A stretch of DNA of 64,000 bases from Qipengyuania sp. JC766 (GCF_040717445.1 NZ_JBFEFL010000001.1:248001-312000); one strand, 5' to 3'. Counted from the first letter of the stretch, positions 44,023 through 53,190 are shown. A program made the numbers and translations. Notes: generated by a model from the letters alone, not told the origin.

Positions 44023-44823
44023 TCAGGTTTCGTCGGCGCGCGTCAGCCAGTCGGCGAGTGCCCTGACCTTTTTCTGGCGCCACTGCGGCAGCGGTGCAAG
44101 CAGCCAGTAAGCGCGGCGCGCATCCATCGGGCCTTCGACGGCCGCGAGTTCGTTTTTCGCCAGCGCCGATTCCGCGAGCATCAGCGGCAGTACCGTGCGG
44201 CCGAGCCCCGCCATGGCCGAACTGAGCGCCTGACCTGCCGTCGCGACCTCGATGGCCGGGCGCACATCGTCCGGAAGATTGGCCGCCGTCCAGCCGATCC
44301 AGTCGTCCGGCGCGTCGTGCCGCGCGACGATTACCTTGCGTGCTTCGCCCAGAGCCACCCCTTCCAGATCGCCGGGTCCGTCGACAAGGCGGATCGCGAA
44401 ATCCAGGTTCGCTTCGGTGAAGTCGGCATACTCGTCTTCGACCACGTGGATCTGGATCGTAGGGTTTTCCTTGCGGAAATCCGCGAGGCGGGGGGCCAGC
44501 CACTGCGCGTAGAACTCGCGCGGGGCGGCAATCGTGTACCGGTCGCTCGCCTGTCCGGCCTGCATCGCCTGTACGCTTTCCTCGAACTTGAGGAATCCCT
44601 CGCGAAGGGCGTCCAGGCCGGCGGCCCCTTCGCCGGTCAGTTCGAGCCCGCGGCTGGTACGGCGGAACAGGACGGTGCCCAGATGGTCTTCCAGCGCCCT
44701 GATCTGCTGACCCACCGCGGCCGGGGTCACGGCAAGCTCGTCCGCCGCCCGCGTGAACGACAGGTGCCGTGCGGCGGCATCGAAGACGCGCAGCGCATTG
44801 AGGGGCAGGTGGGTTCGCTTCAT
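44023..44823 (-). CDS. LysR family transcriptional regulator (GcvA-like)
   Basis: A 266-residue LysR regulator with HTH LPLNALRVFDAAARHLSFTRAADELAVTPAAVGQQIRALEDHLG, a pattern of the GcvA/AmpR subgroup. The effector domain begins near DRYTIAAPREFYAQWLAPRLADF. It is slightly short for the family but appears intact (ends ADWLTRADET). It is convergent with tspO (23 bp). No divergently transcribed partner is evident, so its target is unknown. Confidence 0.88.
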   Translation of the reverse strand: MKRTHLPLNALRVFDAAARHLSFTRAADELAVTPAAVGQQIRALEDHLGTVLFRRTSRGLELTGEGAAGLDALREGFLKFEESVQAMQAGQASDRYTIAAPREFYAQWLAPRLADFRKENPTIQIHVVEDEYADFTEANLDFAIRLVDGPGDLEGVALGEARKVIVARHDAPDDWIGWTAANLPDDVRPAIEVATAGQALSSAMAGLGRTVLPLMLAESALAKNELAAVEGPMDARRAYWLLAPLPQWRQKKVRALADWLTRADET

Positions 44824-44872
44824 CGTGAGCGCGACTTAAGGCGAGGGCAGCGTGCGCTCAAGATGCGGACCG

Positions 44873-45271
44873 TCAGTTCGCGGGCGCGGGCGCGGCCAAG
44901 GGGAAGAAGGGGATGCGCACCTCGATCGGCTCCCCGGCCTGCCGGGCGAAGGTGTAGAAGCCTTCCATCGATCCGTGCGGCGTAATCAGCGGACAGCCCG
45001 ACACGTAATCATGGCTCTGCCCGGGTGCGAGGACCGGCTGTTCACCGACGACGCCTTCGCCGTCGACATGGTTCACCATCCCGCGCGCATCGGTGATGCG
45101 CCAGTGCCGGGTCAGCAGTTGCACGGTCTCGTCCGAGCCGTTCTCGATCCTTATGTGGTAGACCCAGAACCACTTCCCCGCCGCCGGGAGGGACTGTTCG
45201 GGAAGGAAATTGACTGCCACGCGGACAGTGATGTCGTGGGACGTGGCGGCATGGTCAAATAGCTGGATCAT
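44873..45271 (-). CDS. apaG: Co2+/Mg2+ efflux protein ApaG
   Basis: A 132-residue immunoglobulin-like ApaG. The family pattern is clear: VRVAVNFLPEQSLPAAGKWFWVYHIRIENGSDETVQLLTRHWRITDARG, then VVGEQPVLAPGQSHDYVSGCPL and GSMEGFYTF. The name comes from Salmonella CorD; its biochemical role is unresolved. It is read leftward toward the GcvA-like regulator with a 49-bp gap. Confidence 0.93.
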   Translation of the reverse strand: MIQLFDHAATSHDITVRVAVNFLPEQSLPAAGKWFWVYHIRIENGSDETVQLLTRHWRITDARGMVNHVDGEGVVGEQPVLAPGQSHDYVSGCPLITPHGSMEGFYTFARQAGEPIEVRIPFFPLAAPAPAN

Positions 45272-45396
45272 TTCGCCAGCAAGGTAGCGACCCGCTCCTG
45301 GTTCGCAAGGCCGTTCGGGCCGGAGAGTGCGCAACCGGACGACCGAAAGTGCGGGGCGGTGCGGGGGAAGGGGGGAGGCACCGCCCCGGTGGATGG

Positions 45397-46113
45397 TCAG
45401 GCGACCATCCGGTCTTTCGGATCGCAGTCGTTCTCGCGCAGCAATTCCATCAGCAGGTTTGCGCCCAGCGGCTCGGCGAACTGGAAACCGGCCGATCCAT
45501 GAGCAACCCAGCGCAACCGCGTCTGTTCGAAGGAACGGCGGCCGAGGCAGATCGTGGCGAGCGTGCCCGGGGCGAATTCGGGCAGGCCGTATGCCATCAG
45601 TCCGCGCAGCGAGATGTTGAGGACGACGGCCTGGAACCGGTTTCCCTCGACCCAGATCTGCGCATTGCGTTCGCACGGGATGCGGGCAGAGCGGTCGGGA
45701 CGGGCGAAGATCTTCGGGTCCGCTTCGGCAAGGTTCTCCACCCCGACACGGCGGCCGTCCTGCCAGACGACGCGGGCTTCGATCGGTTCGATGCCGTCCC
45801 AGAAATATTCGAGCGTCTCACCGACGCGAAGATCTTGGTCGGTCTCGATCTGCGCACCGACGGGGGAAAGATTGCGCACGAGCGCGAGATAGGCCCCGTG
45901 GGCCAGCGTGATGCAGCAGGGGCGCAGGAAAGTGAGATGCCGGTCGGCCGCGCGGCGGCATTCGACGATTTCGGCATGCGTAGGCGCATCGCCAAGCGGC
46001 GTGCGCGTTTCTTCGTCTCGGGAATGTGGTGCGCTCGTCGGAGCGGACAGGTGCGGCGTGACCGCGGAACCATCGTCGATGCCCGATGGCAGGCTCCCCC
46101 TGGGTAGGTGCAT
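45397..46113 (-). CDS. PilZ domain protein (tandem PilZ-like)
   Basis: A 238-residue cytoplasmic protein. The first PilZ-like unit spans about 50-130 (ECRRAADRHLTFLRPC...LVRNLSPVGAQIETDQDLRVGETLEYFW), the second about 140-225 (RSARIPCERNAQIWVEGNRFQAVVLNISLRGLMAY). The canonical c-di-GMP motif RxxxR-(D/N)xSxxG is partly present: NLSPVG in the first and NISLRG in the second, with arginines upstream. It may bind c-di-GMP or be a divergent PilZ. An AGGGAG ribosome site lies 8 nt before ATG 46113. Divergent from the membrane winged-helix gene. Confidence 0.83.
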   Translation of the reverse strand: MHLPRGSLPSGIDDGSAVTPHLSAPTSAPHSRDEETRTPLGDAPTHAEIVECRRAADRHLTFLRPCCITLAHGAYLALVRNLSPVGAQIETDQDLRVGETLEYFWDGIEPIEARVVWQDGRRVGVENLAEADPKIFARPDRSARIPCERNAQIWVEGNRFQAVVLNISLRGLMAYGLPEFAPGTLATICLGRRSFEQTRLRWVAHGSAGFQFAEPLGANLLMELLRENDCDPKDRMVA

Positions 46114-46296
46114 TTCTCGCGCTCCCTGTTATTTTTTTAATCCCCCCGTTCCGCGTTCCATCGGGACCAATCGATGGCTGGGGGCGGAACGGGGTGGATC
46201 GCAAGGGTCAAGGCGACGTGAAGTGGCGCTCTCGACACCCCCTTTCTGGCCGGGGATCAGGGTTAATAAAAGTCTTACACCGTAAATGTAACGCAA

Positions 46297-46308
46297 CGTA
46301 ACGTTACG
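46297..46308. promoter_or_regulatory. Perfect 12-bp palindrome CGTAACGTTACG in the 46.1-46.4 kb promoter region
   Basis: The palindrome sits 83 bp before the membrane winged-helix gene and within the 278-bp divergent gap to the PilZ gene. Related partial copies are nearby (TGTAACGC at 46288-46295, ACCGTAA twice at 46279 and 46353). It resembles an operator cluster, though I cannot name the regulator. Confidence 0.4.
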
Positions 46309-46391
46309 CCTGTCAAATACGGATGATTACCGATAGGATGGGCGTCGCCAACACCGTAAGGTAAACAAAAATTTACGAAATCGGCGGTCGC

Positions 46392-48068
46392 ATGCAGAAT
46401 GAAAATGAACCAGCAAGTCGCGAAATATACCTAGGTCAGGAGGTCGATCGCATCCTGGAGGACCCGGTTTTCGCCCGGTCCCCGATCCAGGCGCGTCTCC
46501 TGAGCTTTCTTCGCGATTGCGAATTGCAGGGCCGCCAGTCGCTCGGCCAGTACGAGATTGCCACCGAAGGCCTCGGCAAGAGCGAAGACTACGATATCCA
46601 GAACGACAGCTACCCGCGTGTCCAGGTGTCGCGGTTGCGGGCGAACCTGGCCAATTACTACGCGCGTAACGAGCCGCATGGCGAACAGTGCGTGTTCCTT
46701 CCGTCCGGAACGTACAATCTGAAACTCGCTTCGCGCGAGAAGGCCTATCCCGACCGGCGCAAGGTCAACCGGGACGGAACTCCGGTCGGAAGTGAGGCTG
46801 CGGGCGAAGCGTCCGCCATTGCCGGTACCGAGCCCGCCATCGCAGCCTCGCCGGTCCGTGCCGGGCGAGGCTTCCCCGGAGGCGCCGTCGGCATGGCAAT
46901 CGCCGGGATCCTTGCGACGCTGCTGGTCGGAGCGATCGTTGCGGCCCTGTTCCTGCGCTCGTCCCCGACGAATCGCGAAGGGCGGCAGGTCCCGCAAGTC
47001 GCACTCGAAGTGCGGGAGGAGGCAGGTTTCGACGCCGAGCCGCTGACCGCTGCGGTGCTGCGTTCCGCGCGCCTGCAGCTGGAGGATTCGTTCGTGTCCT
47101 ATCTTTCGGGCAACCGCGGGACAGACAACGCCGATTACCGGGTGGTGATCGACATGGGTTTGGGTGTCGAGTTACCCGAGGCCAATCTCACCCTGCTGGG
47201 GAACAATTCCGAAACTCTCTACACCGCGTCGGTGCCGTTCGAGGGGGACCGGGCGGCGTTCCTCCGAGGCATCTCGGCCAACCTGGTGCCGATGGTCTCG
47301 CCCGGCGGAGTGATCGCCAAGACCGAATCGCAGTTCATCACAGGAGCGCCCCGGTCCGCGTTCGAATGCTTCCTGGTGATCGAGTCGCGTCGATCGACCG
47401 GCGCGGCGACGGGGGATTCGATCGACGATTGCCTCGCGGCGTATCCGCAGGACCGATTTGCCGCGTACTGGCACGCGCGCAAGGCGTTCTCGGGCTATCA
47501 GGGACTGATCGCGCAGGGCATTGCTCCGGACCGGTCGCAGGAACCCTGGTCGCATATCGAGGAGGCCTTGCGGGTCGATCCGTACAACGCCTTCGCCAAT
47601 TACGTGGCTGCCAAGGTCAATGTCGCGGAAGGCAATTGCGACGGCGCCAATGTCCTGATCGACCGCGCCCTGCGCCGGGGCACGACCTATCCGGCGCTGG
47701 AAGCGGCTACCGAAGTCGAAATCGCGAGCTGTCGCAAAAACGGGCAGGAGGTGGAGGGCGACAACCACGAGAACCTGCGCCGGCTCGTCCGTGAAAATCC
47801 GGCACCCGATCCCCTCATGCATCTCTATCTGGTGCTGGCCTCCCTTTCGTCGAGCGACCGCGCGCTTGCGATGGAAGCGATCTCGAAGCGGGAACCGGCC
47901 GCGTCGGGCAACCAGCTGGAGGAGGTCGTTGCTGAACTGAGGGAAGCGCTAGCGAACCCCGCCTCGGTTCGCGGGTCGCGCGCGGAACTCGACCGGTCGC
48001 TGGCCCTGTTCGTGTGGGACGATCGCGCCCGCAATCGCATCTTGCGCGAACTCGAGGCTGGTACCTGA
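46392..48068 (+). CDS. Membrane-anchored winged-helix-like protein with TPR-like C-terminal region
   Basis: A 558-residue protein. The N-terminal region (about 15-112: VFARSPIQARLLSFLRDCELQGRQSLGQYEIATEGLG...DSYPRVQVSRLRANLANYYARNEPHGEQ) matches the winged-helix output-like domain found at the front of TPR and adenylate-cyclase-like proteins. One transmembrane helix (about 163-188) follows. The periplasmic part has helical repeats (AYPQDRFAAYWHARKAFSGYQG, WSHIEEALRVDPYNAFANYVAAKVNVAEGNCDGA). It could act as a membrane one-component regulator, CadC-like. The upstream gap holds a 12-bp palindrome. Confidence 0.72.
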   Translation: MQNENEPASREIYLGQEVDRILEDPVFARSPIQARLLSFLRDCELQGRQSLGQYEIATEGLGKSEDYDIQNDSYPRVQVSRLRANLANYYARNEPHGEQCVFLPSGTYNLKLASREKAYPDRRKVNRDGTPVGSEAAGEASAIAGTEPAIAASPVRAGRGFPGGAVGMAIAGILATLLVGAIVAALFLRSSPTNREGRQVPQVALEVREEAGFDAEPLTAAVLRSARLQLEDSFVSYLSGNRGTDNADYRVVIDMGLGVELPEANLTLLGNNSETLYTASVPFEGDRAAFLRGISANLVPMVSPGGVIAKTESQFITGAPRSAFECFLVIESRRSTGAATGDSIDDCLAAYPQDRFAAYWHARKAFSGYQGLIAQGIAPDRSQEPWSHIEEALRVDPYNAFANYVAAKVNVAEGNCDGANVLIDRALRRGTTYPALEAATEVEIASCRKNGQEVEGDNHENLRRLVRENPAPDPLMHLYLVLASLSSSDRALAMEAISKREPAASGNQLEEVVAELREALANPASVRGSRAELDRSLALFVWDDRARNRILRELEAGT

Positions 48069-48174
48069 CGGAGTGGCATTGAGCAGGCGCAAATCCGGAG
48101 CACCGCCTCTTTCCCACAACCTGCTATTGCGAGTGATGTGCAACAAGCATATGCAGGTGGGGAAGGAGTCGAGA

Positions 48175-48582
48175 ATGTCCCAACCCAGCCAGCCCTGCGC
48201 CCTGCCTTATGCCCTGCCGAACGATCGCGTCCTGCGCCCGACGCTCGTCATGCTACGCCGGATGGCCGCGCACGGCCTGCGCGACGCGCGTGCGACGATG
48301 CTCGCGATCGACACGTTTGGCGCGGATTTCCGCAAGCCGCTGACGCTGATGCGCTGCTACCTGCACGAACTCGCCACGGCATCTTGCCGCAATATCCGGA
48401 TCGCGCCGTGCTGCGCGCCGCGCATGACGCGCGACGAGGCCCTGATGATGGAGACGATCGAGCTGGGCTGCGCCGCGTCCTTCAGTGCGCTGACCGATGG
48501 CGGCGCGATCGACCGGGTGTTGCCGACGGCGCAGGCGCTCCAGATGGAACTCGCCGCCTGCGCCTCCCGCCGCGCGGGCTAG
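48175..48582 (+). CDS. DUF6628-like family protein
   Basis: A 135-residue protein resembling the sphingomonad DUF6628 group, with LPNDRVLRPTLVMLRRMAAHGLRDARATMLAIDTFGADFRKPLTLMRCYLHELA and a conserved IAPCCAPRMTRDEALMMETIE segment containing the CC pair. No membrane segments. Function unknown. ATG 48175 has a GAAGGAG site 7 nt upstream; an upstream extension from 48073 lacks one. It overlaps the convergent metZ gene by 4 bp at its stop. Confidence 0.72.
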   Translation: MSQPSQPCALPYALPNDRVLRPTLVMLRRMAAHGLRDARATMLAIDTFGADFRKPLTLMRCYLHELATASCRNIRIAPCCAPRMTRDEALMMETIELGCAASFSALTDGGAIDRVLPTAQALQMELAACASRRAG

Positions 48583-49784
48583 AGGCCCGCTGCGCCCAAC
48601 GCGCGGTCGAGGTCTTCTTTCAGGTCCTCGATATCCTCCAGCCCGACATTGATGCGCAGCAGGCCTTCGCTCACGCCCATTTCGGCGCGCGCCTCCTCGC
48701 CCATCGCGGCATGGGTAGTGCTGGCGGGGTGGCACATCAGGCTGCGCGCGTCGCCGATATTGTTGGAGATATCGACCAGCTCCAGCGCATCCAGGATCGC
48801 GTGCGCCCGCTCGCGCCCGTCGACCTCGAAGCTGAAGATCGGCCCGAACGCATCCATCTGCTTTGCCGCCAGCGCGTGCTGCGGATGGCTTTCCAGCCCG
48901 GGATGCAGCATGCGCGGCACGCGCCCCTCGATGAACTTGCCCAGCGCGAGCGCATTCTCGCTCTGCTGCCGCGCCCGCAGGCCCAGCGTCTCCAGCCCCT
49001 TGAGCACGACCCAGGCGTTGAAGGGCGCGCAATTGGGCCCGGTATTGCGCTGGAAGGGGAGCAGGACTTCGTCGATCCATTCCTCGCTGCCGCACACGGC
49101 ACCGGCCAGCACGCGGCCCTGTCCGTCCATCAGCTTGGTCGCACTGTAGGCGACGACGTCCGCGCCGAACTCCATCGGCCGCTGCAAGGCGCTGGTCGCG
49201 AACGCGTTGTCCACCACGGTCACGATGCCGTGCGACTTCGCCAATCCGCAGACGAAGGAGAGGTCCACGATGTCGAGTGTCGGATTGGCCGGCGTCTCGA
49301 AGAAGAAGACCCTGGTGTTCGGCCGGATCGCGCGTTCCCATTCCTCGTTCACGGCGCTGTCGATCACGGTCGTCTCGATCCCGAAACGCGGCAGCAGGTG
49401 ATCGACCAGCCAGCGGCACGATCCGAACGCCGCGCGCGCGGCCACGCAATGGTCGCCCGTCGAAAGCTGGCTCAGCAGCGCCGCGGTCATCGCGGCCATC
49501 CCGCTCGCCTGCGCGCGGCAGGCTTCGGCCCCTTCCATGAGGGCGATCCGCTCTTCCAGCATGGCGACGGTCGGGTTCTGCAGCCGGGAATAGGTCATGC
49601 CGGGCTGGTCGCCCGCGAAACGCGCCGCGACCGTGGCCGCGTCGTCATAGGTATAGCCGCTGGTGAGGAACAGCGCTTCGCTGGTCTCTCCGTGCTCGCT
49701 GCGCCAGGTGCCGCCGCGGATGGCGCGGGTGGCAGGGCGCCACGATTGAGTGACGGAGCGATCTGTTCCTGTGGTCTTCTTCAT
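48579..49784 (-). CDS. metZ: O-succinylhomoserine sulfhydrylase (MetZ-like, Cys/Met metabolism PLP enzyme)
   Basis: A 401-residue fold-type I PLP enzyme of the gamma-replacement family. The core is SEALFLTSGYTYDDA, MTYSRLQNPTVAMLEERIALMEGAEACRAQASGMAAMTAAL, FFFETPANPTLDI, VDNAFATSALQRP and the PLP-lysine region VAYSATKLMDGQGRVLAGAVCG. The DGQGR motif after the lysine supports MetZ, which makes homocysteine directly from O-succinylhomoserine and sulfide. No SAM-II riboswitch consensus was visible in its leader (49785-49922). Confidence 0.88.
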   Translation of the reverse strand: MKKTTGTDRSVTQSWRPATRAIRGGTWRSEHGETSEALFLTSGYTYDDAATVAARFAGDQPGMTYSRLQNPTVAMLEERIALMEGAEACRAQASGMAAMTAALLSQLSTGDHCVAARAAFGSCRWLVDHLLPRFGIETTVIDSAVNEEWERAIRPNTRVFFFETPANPTLDIVDLSFVCGLAKSHGIVTVVDNAFATSALQRPMEFGADVVAYSATKLMDGQGRVLAGAVCGSEEWIDEVLLPFQRNTGPNCAPFNAWVVLKGLETLGLRARQQSENALALGKFIEGRVPRMLHPGLESHPQHALAAKQMDAFGPIFSFEVDGRERAHAILDALELVDISNNIGDARSLMCHPASTTHAAMGEEARAEMGVSEGLLRINVGLEDIEDLKEDLDRALGAAGL

Positions 49785-49921
49785 GGTCACTCGCGCTTTT
49801 ACCGGGCGCGCGTGGCGAGACAAGCGAAGCCTTGGCGCGCGCGCCGGCCCATTGCCACCCGCGCCCGTGCGCGGCAATCTGTTGCAGGGGCGCGGCACAG
49901 GGACGGGGAGAGTTTCCGGAC

Positions 49922-50704
49922 ATGCGACAGATCATCGGACTTCTTGCGGCGTCCGCCGCGATCGCCACACTTGCCGGGTGCGGCGCCGGCCGGCCCGTGC
50001 AGTCCGCGCAGGCGGCAGGCCCGGCCGGAGCCGGGCTCTCCGGCATGCCGCCGGGTTTCGAAGCTATCCCGCTGGCAGAATGCACCCCGCCGCAACCCGC
50101 CCGGCCGATCCTGTGGTTCGATGCCGCATCGGTAGCGAAGGGCGGTCGGATAGAGATCAGGCCGACCTGGGTCGTCGGCTCGCATCTGTGGTTCGACGCG
50201 AAGGCGGGTTGCCTGCGCGATCTGTCGATTGAGCCTGCCACTGCGCGCTTCGTATGGGACGAGGGCCGGCTCTACCTGGAACCGGATGACGAGGCGGATG
50301 TCGGAACCACATTCGTCATTGCAGGCAAGCTGCAGGATCAGGAGCTTTCGGGCACGGCGGTGCAGCTATACGATCCGGCGGCGTTCCCGCTGGTCGGCAC
50401 CTGGCGCCAGGACCCGGCGGCGTGCGGCGATGCACAGGCGATGCGCGAACTGATGTTCGATGCCGCCGGCGGCTTCAGCGCCACCTGGCTCCCTTTCGAA
50501 CGGTACAAGGACTACTGGGGCAGCTATTCGTACGACCCGGCAACCGGCGCCCTGGTCCTGGAGCCGAAGGGCGGCAACAACGTGCCCGGCAACCTCGGCA
50601 GCGGGAAGGCGGAACTGGACGGCGATACGCTGGTGCTGATGAGCGCATCGGTCGGTTCTCCCGACGGCAGGCCGCCTTGCGCGCAGCCGTTCACGCGCCG
50701 GTGA
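49922..50704 (+). CDS. Putative lipoprotein of unknown function
   Basis: A 260-residue protein with a lipoprotein signal MRQIIGLLAASAAIATLAGCGAG (lipobox LAGC). The mature part has RPTWVVGSHLWFDAKAGCLRDLSIEP, FPLVGTWRQDPAACGD and a C-terminal beta-rich part (YSYDPATGALVLEPKGGNNVPG). Four cysteines in the mature domain could form disulfides. No domain family recognised. It is divergent from metZ and 81 bp before the mannosyltransferase gene. Confidence 0.72.
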   Translation: MRQIIGLLAASAAIATLAGCGAGRPVQSAQAAGPAGAGLSGMPPGFEAIPLAECTPPQPARPILWFDAASVAKGGRIEIRPTWVVGSHLWFDAKAGCLRDLSIEPATARFVWDEGRLYLEPDDEADVGTTFVIAGKLQDQELSGTAVQLYDPAAFPLVGTWRQDPAACGDAQAMRELMFDAAGGFSATWLPFERYKDYWGSYSYDPATGALVLEPKGGNNVPGNLGSGKAELDGDTLVLMSASVGSPDGRPPCAQPFTRR

Positions 50705-50785
50705 TCGCTCGTCGGAGGTCGCACCCGGGCCGTTCGGCCTTCTGGCCCCTTGAAGCCCCGGTCCGCCCACTCTAGCAGCGGGGCG

Positions 50786-52066
50786 ATGCAGACCGCGCCC
50801 ATCAATCCGGACGATCCGCGCGGGGTTACGGCGCTCGTTTCGCTGGTCTTTCTCGGTTTCTGCCTCGTCCGGCTAAATATCCCTTCGACCCCCTATTTCG
50901 ACGAGGTCCATTACCTCCCGGCCGCGCGCGAGATGTTCGGCGAATGGATGTGGAAGAACCGCGAGCATCCGATGCTGGGCAAGCAGTTGCTGGCGCTCGG
51001 CATGGCGATCTTCGGCGACAATGCATGGGGCTGGCGGATCATGCCGGTCCTGTTCGGCACGCTGGCCGTGTTCGCCGGGACCCGCGCGATGTGGCATGCC
51101 CGCGGATCCGCCTTCGCCTCCATCGCCTTCGGCATCCTGCTTGCGACCGGCTTCCACCTGTTCGTCCACGCGCGCATCGCCATGCTGGACATCTTCATGG
51201 TCGCGTTCTTCGCCGTCGCCTTGTGGCAATGCGCCGCGGCCATCCACCAGCCCGAAACGGGGCGCTGGCGGCTGGCCATTGCCGGCATCGCGCTGGGCCT
51301 CGCCATGGGCAGCAAGTGGAACGTGCTGCTGCTGGCGGCGCTTCCCGGGATCGGCTTTTTCGCAGGGCGGCTGATGGCCGGACGGCGGCGGCTGTTCACC
51401 AGCCGGCGCGGATCGCCGGTGCCGGGAATATCTCTGCTGGAAGCGGCGCTGCTCTTGGGGGCATTGCCGCTGTTCGTCTACTGGCTGACCTTCTGGCCGG
51501 CCTATCTCGCCCCGTTCCAGCCGCTGGAGCCGGGCGGGTTCGTGGCCTATCACCGCGAAGTGCTGGACCTGCAGGCTTCGGTGACGCAGCCGCACCCCTA
51601 CCAGAGCAACTGGCCGCAATGGGTCGCGAACTGGCGGGCGATCTGGTATCTCTACGAACCGATCGACGGCGCGCAGCGCGGCATCATGCTGATCGGGAAT
51701 CCGGCGACCATGCTGCTGGGCCTGCCCGCGCTGGCCTGGGCCGCCTGGTCGGGGATCATGCACCGCCGGTGGGACGCGCTGGCGCTGGTCGTCATGTACC
51801 TCGTTTCCGTCGGCATGTGGGCGGTCGTGAACAAGCCGATCCAGTTCTATTATCACTACCTCCTGCCGAGCTGCTTCCTGCTCGGCGCGCTCGCGCTGCT
51901 GCTGGACGATCTGCGCAACCTCGGCGGTTTCTGGCGCTGGCTGGCCTGGGGCACTCTCGCGCTGTCGGCAGGGATGTTCGCCTGGTTCTATCCGATCCTG
52001 AGCGCGGCCGAACTGGAAGGGCCGCGCAGCTTCGCCTTCTGGATGTGGACCGACAGCTGGCGCTGA
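50786..52066 (+). CDS. Dolichyl-phosphate-mannose-protein mannosyltransferase family (PMT/GT39-like)
   Basis: A 426-residue polytopic membrane protein with about ten transmembrane helices and the PMT-family acidic first loop (NIPSTPYFDEVHYLPAAREM, followed by KNREHPMLGKQLLALG). Such enzymes transfer sugars from polyprenyl phosphate to protein Ser/Thr in the periplasm, or to glycolipids. The adjacent opposite-strand gene encodes a GT2-GtrA protein that could supply polyprenyl-phosphate sugar. ATG 50786 is used; the upstream TTG at 50750 is less likely. Confidence 0.82.
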   Translation: MQTAPINPDDPRGVTALVSLVFLGFCLVRLNIPSTPYFDEVHYLPAAREMFGEWMWKNREHPMLGKQLLALGMAIFGDNAWGWRIMPVLFGTLAVFAGTRAMWHARGSAFASIAFGILLATGFHLFVHARIAMLDIFMVAFFAVALWQCAAAIHQPETGRWRLAIAGIALGLAMGSKWNVLLLAALPGIGFFAGRLMAGRRRLFTSRRGSPVPGISLLEAALLLGALPLFVYWLTFWPAYLAPFQPLEPGGFVAYHREVLDLQASVTQPHPYQSNWPQWVANWRAIWYLYEPIDGAQRGIMLIGNPATMLLGLPALAWAAWSGIMHRRWDALALVVMYLVSVGMWAVVNKPIQFYYHYLLPSCFLLGALALLLDDLRNLGGFWRWLAWGTLALSAGMFAWFYPILSAAELEGPRSFAFWMWTDSWR

Positions 52067-52086
52067 CGCGGCCGGATCCGTCCGGT

Positions 52087-53190
52087 TCAGGCGGGATAGC
52101 GGCCCCAGACGAAGCGGCTCGACAGCGCGTAGTTCCACACCGCGCCGATGACGATCCCGGCCATGGCCCCCATGGCCCAGTGCAGGCCCTGCGCCACCAG
52201 GAAGGTCGCGACCGCGACATTGGCAATCGCCCCAACGGCGCAGGTCGCGCAGAAACCCAGCCAGCCGCGCAGGAGGGCGGCAAGGCCGGTCAGCCGCCGG
52301 TCGCGATAGGTCAGCCAGTTGTTGAGCCAGAAGTTGAACGTCATCGCCGCGAACACCGCGGCGCTCTGCGCGACCACGAAGGCCGCCACTTGCAGGACGA
52401 TCGCCAGCACCGCCATGTGCACTGCGACGCCGACGGCACCGACCGTGCCGAACAGGGCGAAGCGCGTCGGGATGAAGCGGCCGAGGCTGCGTTCGTAAAG
52501 GCCGATCAGGAATTCGAACGCCACCGCGCGGTCCAGCTTGCTGGTCCCGCTGCGCCGCCGTGCGAAGGTCAGCGGTTCCTCGTGGACGCGCAGCGGTTCG
52601 GGCGCGACGGCGAGGATATCGAGCAGGATCTTGAACCCCACGCCGGACAGGCGCGGGGCGAGGGCGCGCAGTCGCCAGCTTTCGAGGAGGAAGAAGCCGC
52701 TCATCGGATCGCTGAGATCGACGCCGAGAAGCTTGCGCGCCAGCCGGTTGGCAAGCCCGCTGGCACGCTCGCGTCGTTCGCTGGCAAGGCCGGCGGCACT
52801 TGCCCCGCTGGCGAAGCGGCTTGCGACGGCGATGTCGGCGGAGCCGCCGCGGACCGCGTCCAGCATGCGCGGCAGCAAGGCCGGATCGTGCTGGTGATCC
52901 GCGTCCATGACCGCCGCGAACGGCGCGGCGGTAGCGCACATCCCCTCGATCGCGGCGGAGGCGAGGCCGCGGCGGCCGATGCGGTGGATGACCCGCACGC
53001 GCGGATCGGCGAGGGCGAGGGCGCGCGCTTCGTCGGCCGTGCCGTCGCCGCTGTCGTCGTCCACCACGATGGCTTCCCACCCGCCGGTCCCCAGCGCAGG
53101 GGACAGCGCCGCGTCCAGCCGCGCGATCAGCGGCGCGAGATTGTCCCGCTCGTCGAGCGTCGGTAGCACGACCGCGAGTTCGAGTGTCAT
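52087..53190 (-). CDS. Polyprenyl-phosphate sugar synthase-like GT2 fused to a GtrA flippase domain
   Basis: A 367-residue fusion. The N-terminal GT2 domain (1-230) has LAVVLPTLDERDNL, IVVDDDSGDGTADEARAL and MDADHQHDP (metal-binding DxD-like), as in DPM1-type polyprenol-phosphate mannose synthases. The C-terminal GtrA domain (about 240-367) has four membrane helices (FALFGTVGAVGVAVHMAVL, FNFWLNNWLTYR, WNYALSSRFVWGR). The pair would make and flip polyprenyl-phosphate sugar, which the convergent PMT-like enzyme could use. Its ATG overlaps the recO stop by 4 bp. Confidence 0.88.
   Translation of the reverse strand: MTLELAVVLPTLDERDNLAPLIARLDAALSPALGTGGWEAIVVDDDSGDGTADEARALALADPRVRVIHRIGRRGLASAAIEGMCATAAPFAAVMDADHQHDPALLPRMLDAVRGGSADIAVASRFASGASAAGLASERRERASGLANRLARKLLGVDLSDPMSGFFLLESWRLRALAPRLSGVGFKILLDILAVAPEPLRVHEEPLTFARRRSGTSKLDRAVAFEFLIGLYERSLGRFIPTRFALFGTVGAVGVAVHMAVLAIVLQVAAFVVAQSAAVFAAMTFNFWLNNWLTYRDRRLTGLAALLRGWLGFCATCAVGAIANVAVATFLVAQGLHWAMGAMAGIVIGAVWNYALSSRFVWGRYPA

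Noticed and set aside
49785-49922. SAM-II type riboswitch before metZ
   Set aside because: The GC-rich leader lacks the conserved pseudoknot sequence and A-rich loop of SAM-II; no other SAM riboswitch pattern seen.
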